A DNA stretch of 64,000 bases. Source: Pardosa pseudoannulata (taxonomy: Eukaryota > Arthropoda > Arachnida > Araneae > Lycosidae). The first letter of the stretch is position 1; each line of letters starts with the position of its first letter. Position numbers and translations under genes: made by a program. The notes beneath the pieces were generated by a model. It worked only from the letters and a program-made list of their open reading frames with translations. It was not told where the DNA came from and did no database searches. Below are positions 43,990 through 56,489 of this stretch, in pieces. The DNA is taken from positions 62,387,924 to 62,451,923 of the forward strand of contig CM063500.1 in NCBI GenBank assembly GCA_032207245.1, read 5' to 3'.

Positions 43990-46900
43990 TATTAAATCCC
44001 CTGAGAAATTTTCTGATGTTATCTATTTTGGTAATTGATAAGAATGCACACAACCTGAGACTCTTGTTATCAATTATTCATATAGATTTCTTTATGAACA
44101 AGCGCTCATAATGTTTATTTTATTCTTTAAAATGATTATGAATATTAGTGTAAAGATTAGGTTCCTAGACGGAAATGACAGATATTTAGTTTAAAAATGG
44201 TTTATTCTGTACTAAATATACTGAGACACTTTTTGATGCTATCAGTTTTGGTAACTGATAAAGATGCACATAACCTGAGACTCTTGTTATCAATTATTCA
44301 TATAGATTTCTTTATGAACAAAAGCTCAAAATGTTCATTTTATTGATTAAAATGAATATGAACATTAGTGTGAAGATTAAGTTGAATAGAATGACAGATT
44401 TCTAGTTTAGAAATGGTTTATTGTGTACTAAATTTCCTGAGAAACTTTTAGAAGTTATCTATTCTGGTAACTGATAAAGATGCACACAGCCTACGACTCT
44501 TATTATTAATTATTCATGTAGATTCCTTTTATGAACAAACGCTCAAAATGTTCATTTTATTCATTAAAATGTATATGAGTATTTGTGTAAAAATTAGGTT
44601 GTCTAGACGAAAATGACAGATCTCTAGTTTAAAAATGGTTTATTCTGTGCTTAATTCCCTGAGACGCTTTTTTGATGTTATCTATTCTGGTAACTGATAA
44701 AGATTCACATTACCCGAGCCTCTTATTATCAATTATTCATATAGATTCCATTTATGAGCAAGTGCTTATAATGTTCATTTTATTTATTAAACGGAATATG
44801 AATATTAGTGTAAAGATTAGGTTCCTAGACGGAAATGACAGATATTTAGTTTAAAAATGGTTTATTCTGTACTAAATCTTTTGAGATACTTTTTGATGCT
44901 ATCAGTTTTGGTAACTGATAAAGATGCACACAACCTGAGACTCTTGTTATCAATTATTCATATAGATTTCTTTATGAACAAGCGCTCATAATGTTTATTT
45001 TATTCTTTAAAATGATTATGAATATTAGTGTAAAGATTAGGTTCCTAGAATGACAGATCTCTAGTTTAAAAATGGATTATTCTGTCCACTGAGACACTTG
45101 TTGATGTTATCAATTTAGGTAACTGATAAAGATTCACACCACCTGAGACTTATTATCAATAATTCATATCGATTCCTTTTATGAACAAGATCTCATAATG
45201 TTATTTTATTCATTAAAACGAATATAAATATTAGTGTAAAAATTAGGTTGTCTAGACGGAAATGACATATCTCAAGTTTAAAAATGGTTTATTCTGTACT
45301 AAATCTTTTGAGATACTTTTTGATGCTATCAGTTTTGGTAACTGATAAAGATGCACACAACCTGAGACTCTTGTTATCAATTATTCATATAGATTTCTTT
45401 ATGAACAAGCGCTCATAATGTTTATTTTATTCTTTAAAATGATTATGAATATTAGTGTAAAGATTAGGTTCCTAGACGGAAATGACAGATATTTAGTTTA
45501 AAAATGGTTTATTCTGTACTAAATCTCATAAGAAACTTTTTGAAGTTATCTATTCTGCTAACTGATGAAGATTCACACAATCTGAGACTCATGTTACCAA
45601 TTATTCATACAGATTCCTTTTATGAACAAGCGCATAAATTGTTCATTATATTGATTAAAATGATTATGAACATTAGTGTAAAGATTAGGTTGCCTAGAAT
45701 GACAGAACTCTAGTTTAAAAATAATTTATTGTCTACGAAATCTCATGAGAAAATTTTTGAAGTTATCTATTCTGCTAACTGATGAAGATTCACACAATCT
45801 GAGACTCTTGTTATCAATTATTCATACAGATTCCTTTTATGAACAAGCGCATAAATTGTTCATTATATTGATTAAAATGATTATGAACATTAGTGTAAAG
45901 ATTAGGTTGTCTAGAATGACAGAACTCTAGTTTAAAAATAATTTATTGTCTACTAAATCTCATGAGAAAATTTTTGAAGTTATCTATTCTGCTAACTGAT
46001 GAAGATTCACACAATCTGAGACTCATGTTACCAATTATTCATACAGATTCCTTTTATGAACAAGCGCATAAATTGTTCATTATATTGATTAAAATGATTA
46101 TGAACATTAGTGTAAAGATTAGGTTGCCTAGAATGACAGAACTCTAGTTTAAAAATAATTTATTGTCTACTAAATCTCATGAGAAAATTTTTGAAGTTAT
46201 CTATTCTGCTAACTGATGAAGATTCACACAATCTGAGACTCTTGTTATCAATTATTCATACAGATTCCTTTTATGAACAAGCGCATAAATTGTTCATTAT
46301 ATTGATTAAAATGATTATGAACATTAGTGTAAAGATTAGGTTGCCTAGAATGACAGAACTCTAGTTTAAAAATAATTTATTCTGTACTAAATCTCATGAG
46401 AAAATTTTTGAAGTTATCTGTTTCTGCTAACTGATGAAGATTCACACAATCTGAGACTCTTATTATCAATTATTCATATAGATTCCTTTTATGAACAAGC
46501 GCTTAAATTGTTCATTATATTGATTAAAATGATTATGAACATTAGTGTAAAGATTAGGTTGCCTAGAATGACAGATATTTAGTTTAAAAATGGTTTATTC
46601 TGTACTAAATCTTTTGAGATACTTTTTGATGCTATCAGTTTTGGTAACTGATAAAGATGCACACAACCTGAGACTCTTGTTATCAATTATTCATATAGAT
46701 TTCTTTATGAACAAGCGCTCATAATGTTTATTTTATTCTTTAAAATGATTATGAATATTAGTGTAAAGATTAGGTTCCTAGACGGAAATGACAGATATTT
46801 AGTTTAAAAATGGTTTATTCTGTACTAAATCTTTTGAGATACTTTTTGATGCTATCAGTTTTGGTAACTGATAAAGATGCACATAACCTGAGACTCTTGT

Positions 46901-47755
46901 TATCAATTATTCATATAGATTTCTTTATGAACAAGCACTTATATTGTTTATTTTATTCTTTAAAATGATTATGAATATTAGTGTAAAGATTAGGTTCCTA
47001 GACGGAAATGACAGATATTTAGTTTAAAAATGGTTTATTGTCTACTAAATCTCATAAGAAACTTTTTGAAGTTATCTATTCTGCTAACTGATGAAAATTC
47101 ACACAATCTGAGACTCTTATTATGAATTATTCATGTAGATTCCTTTTATGAACAAGAGCGCTTAAATTGTTCATTATATTGATTAAAATGATTATGAACA
47201 TTAGTGTAAAGATTAGGTTGCCTAGAATGACAGATATTTAGTTTAAAAATGGTTTATTCTGTACTAAATCTTTTGAGATACTTTTTGATGCTATCAGTTT
47301 TGGTAACTGATAAAGATGCACACAACCTGAGACTCTTGTTATCAATTATTCATATAGATTTCTTTATGAACAAGCGCTCATAATGTTTATTTTATTCTTT
47401 AAAATGATTATGAATATTAGTGTAAAGATTAGGTTGGCTAGAATGAAAGATTTCTAGTTTAGAAATGGTTTATTGTGTACTAAATTCCCTGAGAAACTTT
47501 TAGAAGTTATCTATTCTGGTAACTGATAAAGATGCACACAGCCTGCGACTCTTATTATCAATTATTCATATAGATTCCTTTTGTGAACAAGCGGTCATAA
47601 TGTTTATTTTATTTATTAATATGTATATAAACATTATTCTAAAGATTAGGCTGACTAGACGAAATTGACAGATTTCTCGTTTAAAAAATGGTTTATTCTG
47701 TACTAAATCTTTTGAGATACTTTTTGATGCTATCAGTTTTGGTAACTGATACATA
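43990..47755. repeat. Satellite array, about 217 bp unit, about 17 copies
   Basis: Units share AACTGATAAAGATGCACAC, ACCTGAGACTCTTGTTATCA and ATTAGTGTAAAGATTAGGTT. Three adjacent units near 45.7-46.4 kb are exactly 217 bp apart and nearly identical. Since 217 is not a multiple of 3, the 61-residue frames repeated in it are incidental. Confidence 0.93.
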
Positions 47756-48228
47756 TATAAACAAACAGAGATAGATGACAGATTGATAGAAGTATGCTAA
47801 AATACAATATTTTTGAAACTTTTAGTACTTAATTGACAGATGATTGCTTCAACGAAATAATGCTTGTATATTCAGCTTTCCTGTTTAGGTTGTTTTCATG
47901 TCTTTTTGTATTACTTTTAATGCTATACTATTTCTTTTGTTTGGATATTTTGTGCAGCTCTATAGTTATTTCATTCCCTCCAATTACCTATCTTTCAATT
48001 AATTACAATTAATTAATTCAATTAATTAAATCAATTATTTCAAGGTTAATTTAATTACTTTCCTTTACCCTATAAATAAATCGTAATTGATTTTATTAGT
48101 TGTGGTTCTGTCTAACATTACAAGTCAATATTTTTCATGGTACTAAAAGTGCATTCATATTGACTTTATTGAAGAAAAATAACTTTACAACAAATTACAG
48201 TACAATGAAAAATAAATATAAAATATTA

Positions 48229-48251
48229 TTTATTTAAATAATTTGTTTATT
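48229..48251 (-). terminator. Two AATAAA signals, 48 kb gene
   Basis: AATAAA hexamers at 48251-48246 and 48234-48229 lie 12-34 nt past the stop. The second has the more usual spacing for a short 3' UTR. Confidence 0.6.
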
Positions 48252-48262
48252 TACAGAACTTA

Positions 48263-49252
48263 TTAGTATCCATATCGTGCATATCCTAAACCACCAAGGA
48301 TACCAAGACCAAGTCCTCCGTATCCATATCCAGCATTACCATACCCTCCATATCCGTAGCCAGCATTTCCATATCCTCCATAACCGTAACCGGCATTACC
48401 ATATCCTCCGTATCCATAACCAGCATTGCCATAGCCTCCATAGCCGATGTTACCATATCCACCGTATCCGAGTCCTACACCACCAGCGTATGGAGCATCA
48501 GACACCATGAGGACTGCAGCTGGGTTCTGGTTGGCTGTACCTGGCTCGTTGGTCTTGACCTGAGCTCTGAATCCACCGTGATCAGCAACATAGTCGACTT
48601 GCCTCTTGACACCTCGGGCATCGGTGAATCCATAGCTTCCCTTCACGGCGTGGCCACCGTTGCCTTCCTCTTGTCTGTACTGCTCGCCGTGCTTGTCCTT
48701 GATGTCATACCCGAACTTGTAAGGCTGGGGAGCGTAATGATGGACTGGCTCATGCACCTAAGTGTATTAAATGTAAAGAGACTTCTAAAATTGAAATACT
48801 AAGCTGTCGAATTTAATAACTGAAGAGCAATAAATGTTAATAGAAATTTTTAAAGCATTCGACAATACTATTTCTTTTGTCAACTTCCAAGAAATGAGAA
48901 TAAATTTTATTTTCATTATTTTTAAAGCATTTGAAAGTAATGCTTAGCATGTGTACATAAAAAAAGAGAATAACTGTTATTTGTAATATTTTAGTGTTTT
49001 TTTAAAATTAGTTATGTAATTTCTCATTTTATTTAGTTCCTCTAATCCAAATAAAAGACATCATTCTCCTCATATTTTATGCATTATAACTATTTTAAGG
49101 AATTATTAATAAAAGTTATATAAAAGTCATACTCATGCTTTCAGTTGTACTGTACTACAGAAAACGTATTCTTAAAAATGCTTAATTGCATCCGAAACAT
49201 ATGTGGGAAAAGTGGCTATAAAATATATGTGTAAAATTTATATTATATGCAT

Positions 49253-49284
<32 letters not shown>

Positions 49285-49332
49285 GCATATATATACATAT
49301 ATTTATGCATGCATATATATACATATATCTAT

Positions 49333-49423
<91 letters not shown>

Positions 49424-51600
49424 TCTATACATATATGTATTTACGTTAACAGATATGCACACACAGACACAAGTATATATGCATATAGATCTATGTGCAA
49501 TTTAGAAAGCAAAAGAGAGCATTTCCATGGTTTGTCATACTAGATTCAAGAATTAATATATTTTCTAGTTCTTACTAAACTGAAGCATAAGTTCACAAAT
49601 TCAGTCGTAGTCAAAATTTCGTAAAAATCTCATTCCATCATTTATAAATCCAGGACATCTCCGTTTGAACGTCTTACCGCTTCTGTACTTATTTATTGAA
49701 AGAAATACAGTTGAATGTGTAATTCAACAGTGATAAAAACATCTTTTTCCAAGGAAAATTAGCTCAGCGTTTTTTGTATTCTAAGAAACATCCTCTGATA
49801 GGAAATAATAGTTTCAAGATGTGAAAATCACTAAAATTACAAGAAAACTACGCAGAAATGCAAATTTCTTTTATCATGATTTGAAATTTAAATTGAGAAA
49901 AACAGTAATTTAGTTACTCGTTAGGATATCTTTTAATATATTACGGACACCCAAATAAAAAGAAAGAGAAAGAGGGAAAAGATAGGATACGTTTAATTAA
50001 TATAAAATAAAGAAATTGCTTGTTACTACATATATTAATAGAAACAAAATGGGATTTTCCTTGAATAATGCTGACGAAAGTTTCTTTATTCAGAAGATAA
50101 CTCCTTGTTAAGACAAAATAACGTTGATTTCACGAAATGATATACTTGGAAAAACCTGTTCAGCAACTATACTACACTTTTGACAAATTTGTTCTGGATT
50201 TGAAACAGTAAGTAAAATACAAAAGTTGTAATCAATATTTTATATTATGAAATTTTCTTTTACAAAAATAATAAAAATTTCTTACCAAACTGGCTTCTGC
50301 CAGCACCATGAAAGCTGCAATTGCAAGGACCTGTATAAAGAAAATAATGTTTTCAGAAAAAATACACCTTATTTAATGAAATATAAAGAAATTCATTATG
50401 ACATCAAATTTATTTACAATTAGTTAAAAATAGATAAAAATTGTAATAAGAAAATAAATCTATAAAATTACATTTGACTAATTAATCAAAAATTAAATTA
50501 AAAGAAAATCCTATTACATTATTTTTTAGACTGCTACTGTAAAAGATTAATTATTAGCACATTTCTCTGGAAAACATATAGTATTATGTCAAATAACTTT
50601 TTTATATCACACTGTAGCCATTATATTAAGATAGAAGTGAAAACTGAAAAATTATATTACTTATACAAACAGGCATAGCGGACTTAAAATATATGATAGT
50701 TTCCTTATAAAACTTTAAATCTTAAAAAACTTTATAAAAATGTTTTACTGCATCTAATTTAAATAAAATTACTTTTCAATGAAACATATTAACAAATTTC
50801 ACTGAAAAGTTTTAACATTAATATAATTATAAAATAATATTTTGCTAGTTAATTAAAAGTTAAATTCAAACAAAACCTTATTACACTATTTTTAGGCTAC
50901 TACTGTAAAAGACAGAAAATTTAATTTTACTTGGTAGAGCATTTCTGTGCTAAACATATAGCATTATACGAAATTAATTTTTTGTATAACACTGTAGCTT
51001 TTATATTTATGTAGAAGTGAATCTTGAAAATAATAAAGAGTATGATATTATTTCCGTAGACAGAAGTAGATAGTTTATATGACGTAGATGAAATTTTTTT
51101 TAAAAGACATATTACCGAATTTCAATGAAAACGTATAGCATTCAAATGAAATTAATTTTTATATCAGACTATATCTATGATATCTTACATGCTGAATCAC
51201 ATTAGAAAAAGTATAACATTTTCCTATTATTTCTGTAATATATACAAATGGCTTAGTGTAATTAATTTTTGTATAACACTATAGCTATTATATTGTGTAG
51301 AAGTGAAACTTAATAGTATCATATTATTTCCGTAGACAGACGTAGATGAAAAATTACTTTTCAATGACACATATTACTGAACTTCAATGAAAACGTATAG
51401 CATTAAAATAAAATTAATTTTTATATCAGACTATATCTATGATATCTTACATGCTGAATCACATTAGAAAAAGTATAACATTTTCCTATTATTTCTCTAA
51501 CACATGTAAGTGGCTCAAAGTAAAAGGTTTTCAAATAATGAATTATTGTGACTACATCAGAGCGCATTAACTATAGAGAAATACAAACCTTAGAGAACAT
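48263..51600 (-). CDS. R&R cuticular protein, complete three-exon gene (exons 51600-51589, 50330-50286, 48757-48263)
   Basis: Seen: exon 1 encodes MFSK, donor GTTTGT. Exon 2 (45 nt, between TATACAG and GTAAG) encodes [15 protein letters not shown]. Exon 3 follows CTTAG and reads [19 protein letters not shown] to TAA at 48265-48263. The protein is about 183 residues: signal peptide 1-19, R&R chitin-binding domain about 32-92, a [15 protein letters not shown] linker, then a Gly/Tyr tail with four [10 protein letters not shown] units ending GLGYARYGY. Known: this domain binds chitin and such proteins are secreted into the cuticle. The mature protein lies wholly on exon 3. Intron 1 (1.26 kb) holds a tandem duplication and intron 2 (1.5 kb) an AT/CA microsatellite. 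Promoter, splice sites and polyA signal are all present, so this is the best-supported gene in the window. Confidence 0.92.
49245..49440. repeat. CA/TA microsatellite in intron 2 of the 48 kb gene
   Basis: Alternating (CA)n and (TA)n tracts, longest at 49337-49420. Confidence 0.95.
51041..51505. repeat. Tandem duplication in intron 1 of the 48 kb gene
   Basis: GAAAACGTATAGCATT, ATATCAGACTATATCTATGA and TGCTGAATCACATTAGAAAA occur twice about 270 bp apart. Confidence 0.85.
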
Positions 51601-51630
51601 TTTGTTTGTAGATATCCACTGCTACAAAGC

Positions 51631-51666
51631 ACTGATAACAAATATTTGAAACGTTCTCTATATATA
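51631..51666 (-). promoter_or_regulatory. Core promoter: TATA box (51666-51659) and TCAGT initiator (51635-51631)
   Basis: On the minus strand TATATATA lies 33 nt before the A of TCAGT, the canonical arthropod spacing. The start (A at 51633) gives a 33-nt leader. The stretch from the initiator through GCTTTGTAGCAGTGG is repeated at three candidate first exons in 62.5-64 kb. Confidence 0.8.
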
Positions 51667-52083
51667 CCCGAAAGTCCTAAAAAATGAAACTGAGATTAAA
51701 TGTCACGCGTCCTTAATTTTGTGTTTCATTTCTACATTGCAATATTTTTTACAGAAGAATTTAAGTTCAAGTTCAGGCTGTATTCAAATTGAGACATCTT
51801 ATGTATGCTGGCAAAGAAGAAATTCCTGTTTCCTGGATTTTAATGTAAGAACATATTTCAGTATTGATTTTGTAATGAATAAGGAGGTCATTGACATAAA
51901 AGCTATCTTTACATTTAAACGAAAGTAAAATTGTTGAAGAGAGTAGATAAGAATAATATTAGTTTATTTAGTTTAGTGCTATTTTGTGGAAAAGATATTT
52001 CAATGGGTGATTTATATTTCAAGATATCTTTAACATGTCAAATGCTATGTAGGGAAAAAACGCATACAAATTATGTTATAGTG

Positions 52084-52275
52084 CAATAGAACCTCTTTTT
52101 AATGACCCCATGGTACAACGACCCCCTTCTTTAGAACGACCATCTTAAAAAGTCCCAATTATTTCACCATAGGACAAAATATTAATTTTGAATCATTACA
52201 ACGACCCCCATGCGTATTATTTTACGTTTGAGCGACCGCTAATTTTAGTCCGCAGAACTCATGAGCAAGTCTATT
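52084..52275 (+). mobile_element. Second left-end fragment of the same Tigger-like element
   Basis: AATAGAACCTCTTTTTAATG, then TACAACGACCC and GCAGAACTCATGAGCAAG, is a close direct copy of 52526-52715. About 250 bp of other repeat lies between the two. Confidence 0.6.
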
Positions 52276-52525
52276 TATATATTTGTTTATGTATTTCAAT
52301 ATAAAATACGAAAAGTTGGTTTAAAAATTAAATAATTTTCTATCTATTGAGATTTAACTGAATAACTAAATTTACGCGCAAAACGACTCCTTGTACAATT
52401 TCGTTAAACATTAGAAATATATATGCTACCATGTAAATTACAAATATAATAGTAATTTTGCATAAAAATGCTGCTAATGAGACAAGCAAAAAACGGGAAA
52501 CAAATATTGAAAATAAAAAAAAATA

Positions 52526-53367
52526 CAGTAGAACCTCTTTTTAATGACCGCACGATACAACGACCCCTTCCTTAGAACGACCATCTTAAAAAAATCCCAA
52601 TTAATTTTTCCCATGGGAATAATGTTAATTTTTAATCATTACAACGACCCCAAGCGTATTAATTTTCGTTAGAGTATACGCCAATTTTAGACCGCAGAAC
52701 TCATGAGCAAGTGAGCTATTTTAAAATTATTGTACTGTGGTGCAACTTCAAGAAACCTGTACTTTTCTCTTTGTGTTTGCTTAAACGACCCTTTCGTCAC
52801 GTACGATATTGATGTCCTAGGTAGATGACACTCTAGACACTAATGAAATGACCCAGCTCCTCAGTGTCAAATTTACGGATCTTCAATTATCTTTTGATGG
52901 GTTAGTTGCGGTAGACGAAACTTTACAGTGCTGCGACGAAAATTTAAATGAGGACGATTTTATTACCCGTATTACCGGAAATAAAGAAATCTGCGATTCC
53001 GACGACGGAAAAGAAATCGTCCAAGCTTTTGAAAAAATGAATGAAAAAGAAGCCTTCAATGCAATCAATGCCTTGCGTTAATATTTTGAAGGACAATTTA
53101 ATTATGAAGGTATTCTTCAAAATCTAACGGATATGGAATCAGTGATAATGAAAAATTCCCAAATGAAATTGAAACAGGAGTCAATCAAAGACTTGTTTCC
53201 AAAAATTCAGAAAGGGAAATACAAATAAATAGAAGTGTTCTCTAGGTATGTACTGTTGTATCATTTCTTTGCTAATTTTTTTTAATTATTTTTTCAATTC
53301 GTTACAACGACCTTTCGTTACAACGACCACATGATGTTGGTCCCACAGGGGGAAAGGAGATTTACTC
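52526..53367 (+). mobile_element. pogo/Tigger-like element carrying only the transposase C-terminus
   Basis: The left end CAGTAGAACCTCTTTTTAA follows TA. The right end, reversed, reads GAGTAAATCTCCTTTCCCCC then GGTCGTTGTAACGA, a degenerate partner typical of Tigger ends. Inside, the plus-strand frame from 52848 reads acidic residues, then AFEKMNEKEAFNAINALR, a stop, and in the same style YFEGQFNYEG and KQESIKDLFPKIQK up to about 53228. This matches the acidic tail of Tigger/jerky-type transposases. No HTH or DDE domain is present, so it is a deletion derivative. Confidence 0.65.
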
Positions 53368-53384
53368 AATTATAATACACAAAA

Positions 53385-53731
53385 GGTGAGCCGAGGTTGC
53401 ACAGTCGGCAAAGGAAACGATGTCGTCACTGAAAGGTTGCGGGTTTCCCCGTGCTCATTAGAGGTGAAACTTGGCTGAGGCATATAAAATATGTTCGTGG
53501 TCACAATGTCCTCCATGTTTTCAATCAATACTTCTGGCGGTGGAAGGCCAAGTCTTTGGGTCTTCTACTTGGTCTCTGCTTCAAAATTACGAGGACCCAC
53601 TCGAGTGAAGTCGTTCTTTCACCTTAATGGTGCCCATTAAAAGGAAAGGTGCCCCCCTTGGCCTTAATAGGAAAGCCTGCAGACTCATTCGTACTTAGTC
53701 CGTCCAAGTGGCATTAGAAACAACAACAAAC
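53385..53731 (+). mobile_element. tRNA-derived SINE with AAC-repeat tail
   Basis: The head (GAGCCGAGGTTGCACAGTCG, then AAAGGTTGCGGGTTTCCCC) resembles Pol III A and B boxes. The body contains TCAATACTTCTGGCGGTGG and AAAATTACGAGGACCCACTC, and the tail is ACAACAACAAAC. Two reverse copies lie near 28.6 and 30.0 kb. Confidence 0.7.
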
Positions 53732-54107
53732 AGTCAAAAGGTTTGAATAATTTTCTTCAACAGAGTAACACACCAATTTTTTGTTACTGAGACAGGATCA
53801 AGCAATACTCAAACAAATGCTGTTGATTAAATATATTTTTCTGAATATCAGCCCAATTTCACACATAGTAGATGAAAATTACTTGTACTGGTATAGTCGA
53901 GTAAGTTTGTGTTGTTACTGGTAAAAATCGTGTAAATTAGATAATTAATGTAATAAATTTATTTGGTATTCTTAAAATTAAGTTTGGAAGCCAAAACATG
54001 TTTACATCGCCCCTACCATTTCAAACAAGTTACTGCCCATCAGCATCATCCCACTGTCCAAGTTGAGAACCAATAATCTAATATTGCTGCTTATAACCAA
54101 CGTCTTC

Positions 54108-54180
54108 AAAATCTTTGTGGCCGAGTGGCCATGACATCATACTGGAGTTCGGCAGGTTTCCTGTTCGAAACACGGCACTG
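54108..54180 (+). mobile_element. tRNA-like SINE head
   Basis: TGGCCGAGTGG (A-box-like) and, about 35 nt later, CTGTTCGAAACACGG (B-box-like) resemble a type II tRNA. The acceptor stem does not pair, so this is read as SINE-derived rather than a tRNA gene. Confidence 0.4.
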
Positions 54181-54221
54181 ACGCTGAAGCTCTTTTAATT
54201 TAATTTAATATCCTTTATATC

Positions 54222-54417
54222 TAGAAAAGACTAGAATATTCTTTAAATTACTGGAGTGGTTTTCCAGGATATTCTACTTTGGTATAAAAGATCGAGTAAC
54301 TCAGTTTGAATTAATTCTCAGTTTGTTATACTCCTGTTGTGTGCTATATAAATAGCTTTGCGCTCCAGCTATTTGTGTGCCTCGTCTGTTTCCCTAACAT
54401 CAACGTGACAATATTAT
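54222..54417 (+). mobile_element. LTR-like fragment
   Basis: AAAGACTAGAATATTC, GGTATAAAAGATCGAG, GCTATATAAATAGC and CCTAACATCAACGTGACAAT resemble the promoter and end of an LTR. It is short, unpaired, and has no coding sequence. Confidence 0.3.
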
Positions 54418-55203
54418 GAAAATTATTTAGTTTGTTATATGTAATAATACATTAAAAACATGTATGCATTAAAGACAAAATAAAATTCTGCTTATTCAAA
54501 AAATAAATTTTTATATCAAATAGGAAATAATTATCATTTTTACTTTCAATTCCTTAACAGTTTTTAACATTTTTAGATAATTAAATATCCCACTCCTTAA
54601 CAGTTTTGATTTACAGAAAACCTCCTGGATATATTGCTTCAATATTTTAGTTTCTTTATGCAAGTAAGACAACTTCTCTATTTTTATTTGGTGTATAATT
54701 CATACGTTATTTTAAAAATTATACCATTGGAAATAACAGAAATTATTATTTTTTAAAAAAATTAGAGTCTTATTAAAGAACTATAAAAACTTGTAAAAAA
54801 CCACTGAAATGTTTTTATGGTGAAATAAAAAAAATTGATAGTTGATTAGCTGATATATGATTTTTAGTATCGAAAGGTACTGTGTCCTTAAAAGTAATAA
54901 AAATATTTTTAAATAATTTTATCACGAACTTTTAGTTTAAGTTAGACCTTGTAGTGGCTAATCACAAAGAGGTCGGGGGAGAGTCGGTCGTTATCAGGAT
55001 TTGAACACGTGTGGATTTTATTCCCCTTCAAGAAATGGGTTTTTCTTCAATCGAAAGGAGTGGATAACGCAAAACTTATATGTCAGGGAATGTGAAGACA
55101 CAGTTGTACTAACATAAATACAGAAAGACTAACTTTGTTTCTAGAAATATTCAGTTTGTCGCTTTCAGACAGCCCCAATCCTCTAGTCCTTTATTTCCCC
55201 TTG

Positions 55204-55974
55204 TGTTAATTACTTGGCTAAATCCCCTCTGACGACTTCAAAGTTCTCGAGTGAAGAGTTAGCTTGAAGAAGGATCATACTCACGATAAATTGGAAATTA
55301 CTTTTATTCTTACTGGAGTACATACTGTTATATATACAACGGGATTCTAATTCTGCCCAAAACAAGTAAAAATCTAGATGATTTTCGGCTGGCACTGAAT
55401 TGCCACGACGGTCACAGTGCAGAAAATAAAAGATTAAATAATCTCACAAATGGAGAGGCTCTTCCAGGGTGCAGTGCAACCCAATCTATCCCCCGTTCGG
55501 TATCCGAGACTCTGCTGCTCCTTATATGAGCGGACTTTACGAGTCTCCCGAACGCAATGACTAAAAAGCTGGCTCCGGTCAAAAGACGCGAAAGCATCCA
55601 CGAGGTCAAAGCACCTACGTAAAAAAATGTCGAAAAGGCCCGAGTCGCAAAATTCTAGGCTTTTTATACCTGGGGGTCAGTTATGGTCCCGCCAACCATT
55701 TTTTGGTCAGTTACGATCCCAGTTACATAAGAACTCCAGCTAAGGTTACAGCTAGCTTTTTATAGTTGAAATCTCATTCGCTAGCTGTCCCGATTCCGGA
55801 ATTCCCGAGCATTCATTAACGTGACCGATCAGGGGCGTAACACATATTCAATACAACTGTCAAGATCCCAGACTCTGCGACGCCACGCTATTGTAAACTG
55901 GTCAACAGGGGAGATTTCCGATCTGCTGATTTGGCGAGTGCTATGAACAAAGGGGAGTCCTCACACCCCCAACA
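55204..55974 (-). mobile_element. Possible LTR of a retroelement
   Basis: Read on the minus strand it begins TGTTGGGGGTGTGAGGACTC and ends AATTAACA, with TATAAAAAG (55668-55660) and several AATAAA downstream. It is GC-richer than its surroundings. No target duplication matches at the two ends and no adjacent gag/pol is seen, so the boundaries are tentative. Confidence 0.4.
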
Positions 55975-56489
55975 ATCTAGCACTGATCCGGTCCAATATG
56001 GCCATGAAGCCCTCTAGGATTCTCTCGGTGGCGGTGGGCAGATCAAAATGGGGGTCACCCCACTCTACCGGTCACCATTGAAGTCCCCAGAGTTCTCAAC
56101 AGCTCTATTCGTTATTTCCATTCTCTCCAGAGTGATACTAATCCTTTCCCTTCAAAGCAAAAAGCAGCTCAAAACATATCGACGCTTTATTGTATTTTGT
56201 AAATCATTAACGACAGCTGTAACTAACTTTAGCTAGAGCTACTTCCATGACCTCTACATACAGATTCCTCATTTCTTCTTATTTAAATTTCTTACAGTCG
56301 TGGAACACAGCTCAGCGAAACACATAGAGGTATAGGAAAGAATACAATGAATTCATACATAACCACTGGTTAGTTTAATCATCCATACACATTCACGCAA
56401 TTAGACTAGGTAACTGTTCCAACCTCCCTACATGTTTGGAAAATTAAAGTTTCGTATTACTCGGATTATTTCGTTTATTGGGTAATGTT

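Noticed and set aside
45504..46364. Repeated 61-69 residue plus-strand frames (FLKLSILLTDEDSHNLRL)
   Set aside because: They lie in the 217-bp satellite. The unit is not a multiple of three, each frame ends at the unit border, and no splice or promoter pattern surrounds them.
52883..53068. 61-residue minus-strand frame opposite the Tigger tail
   Set aside because: It is the antisense shadow of the acidic plus-strand frame.
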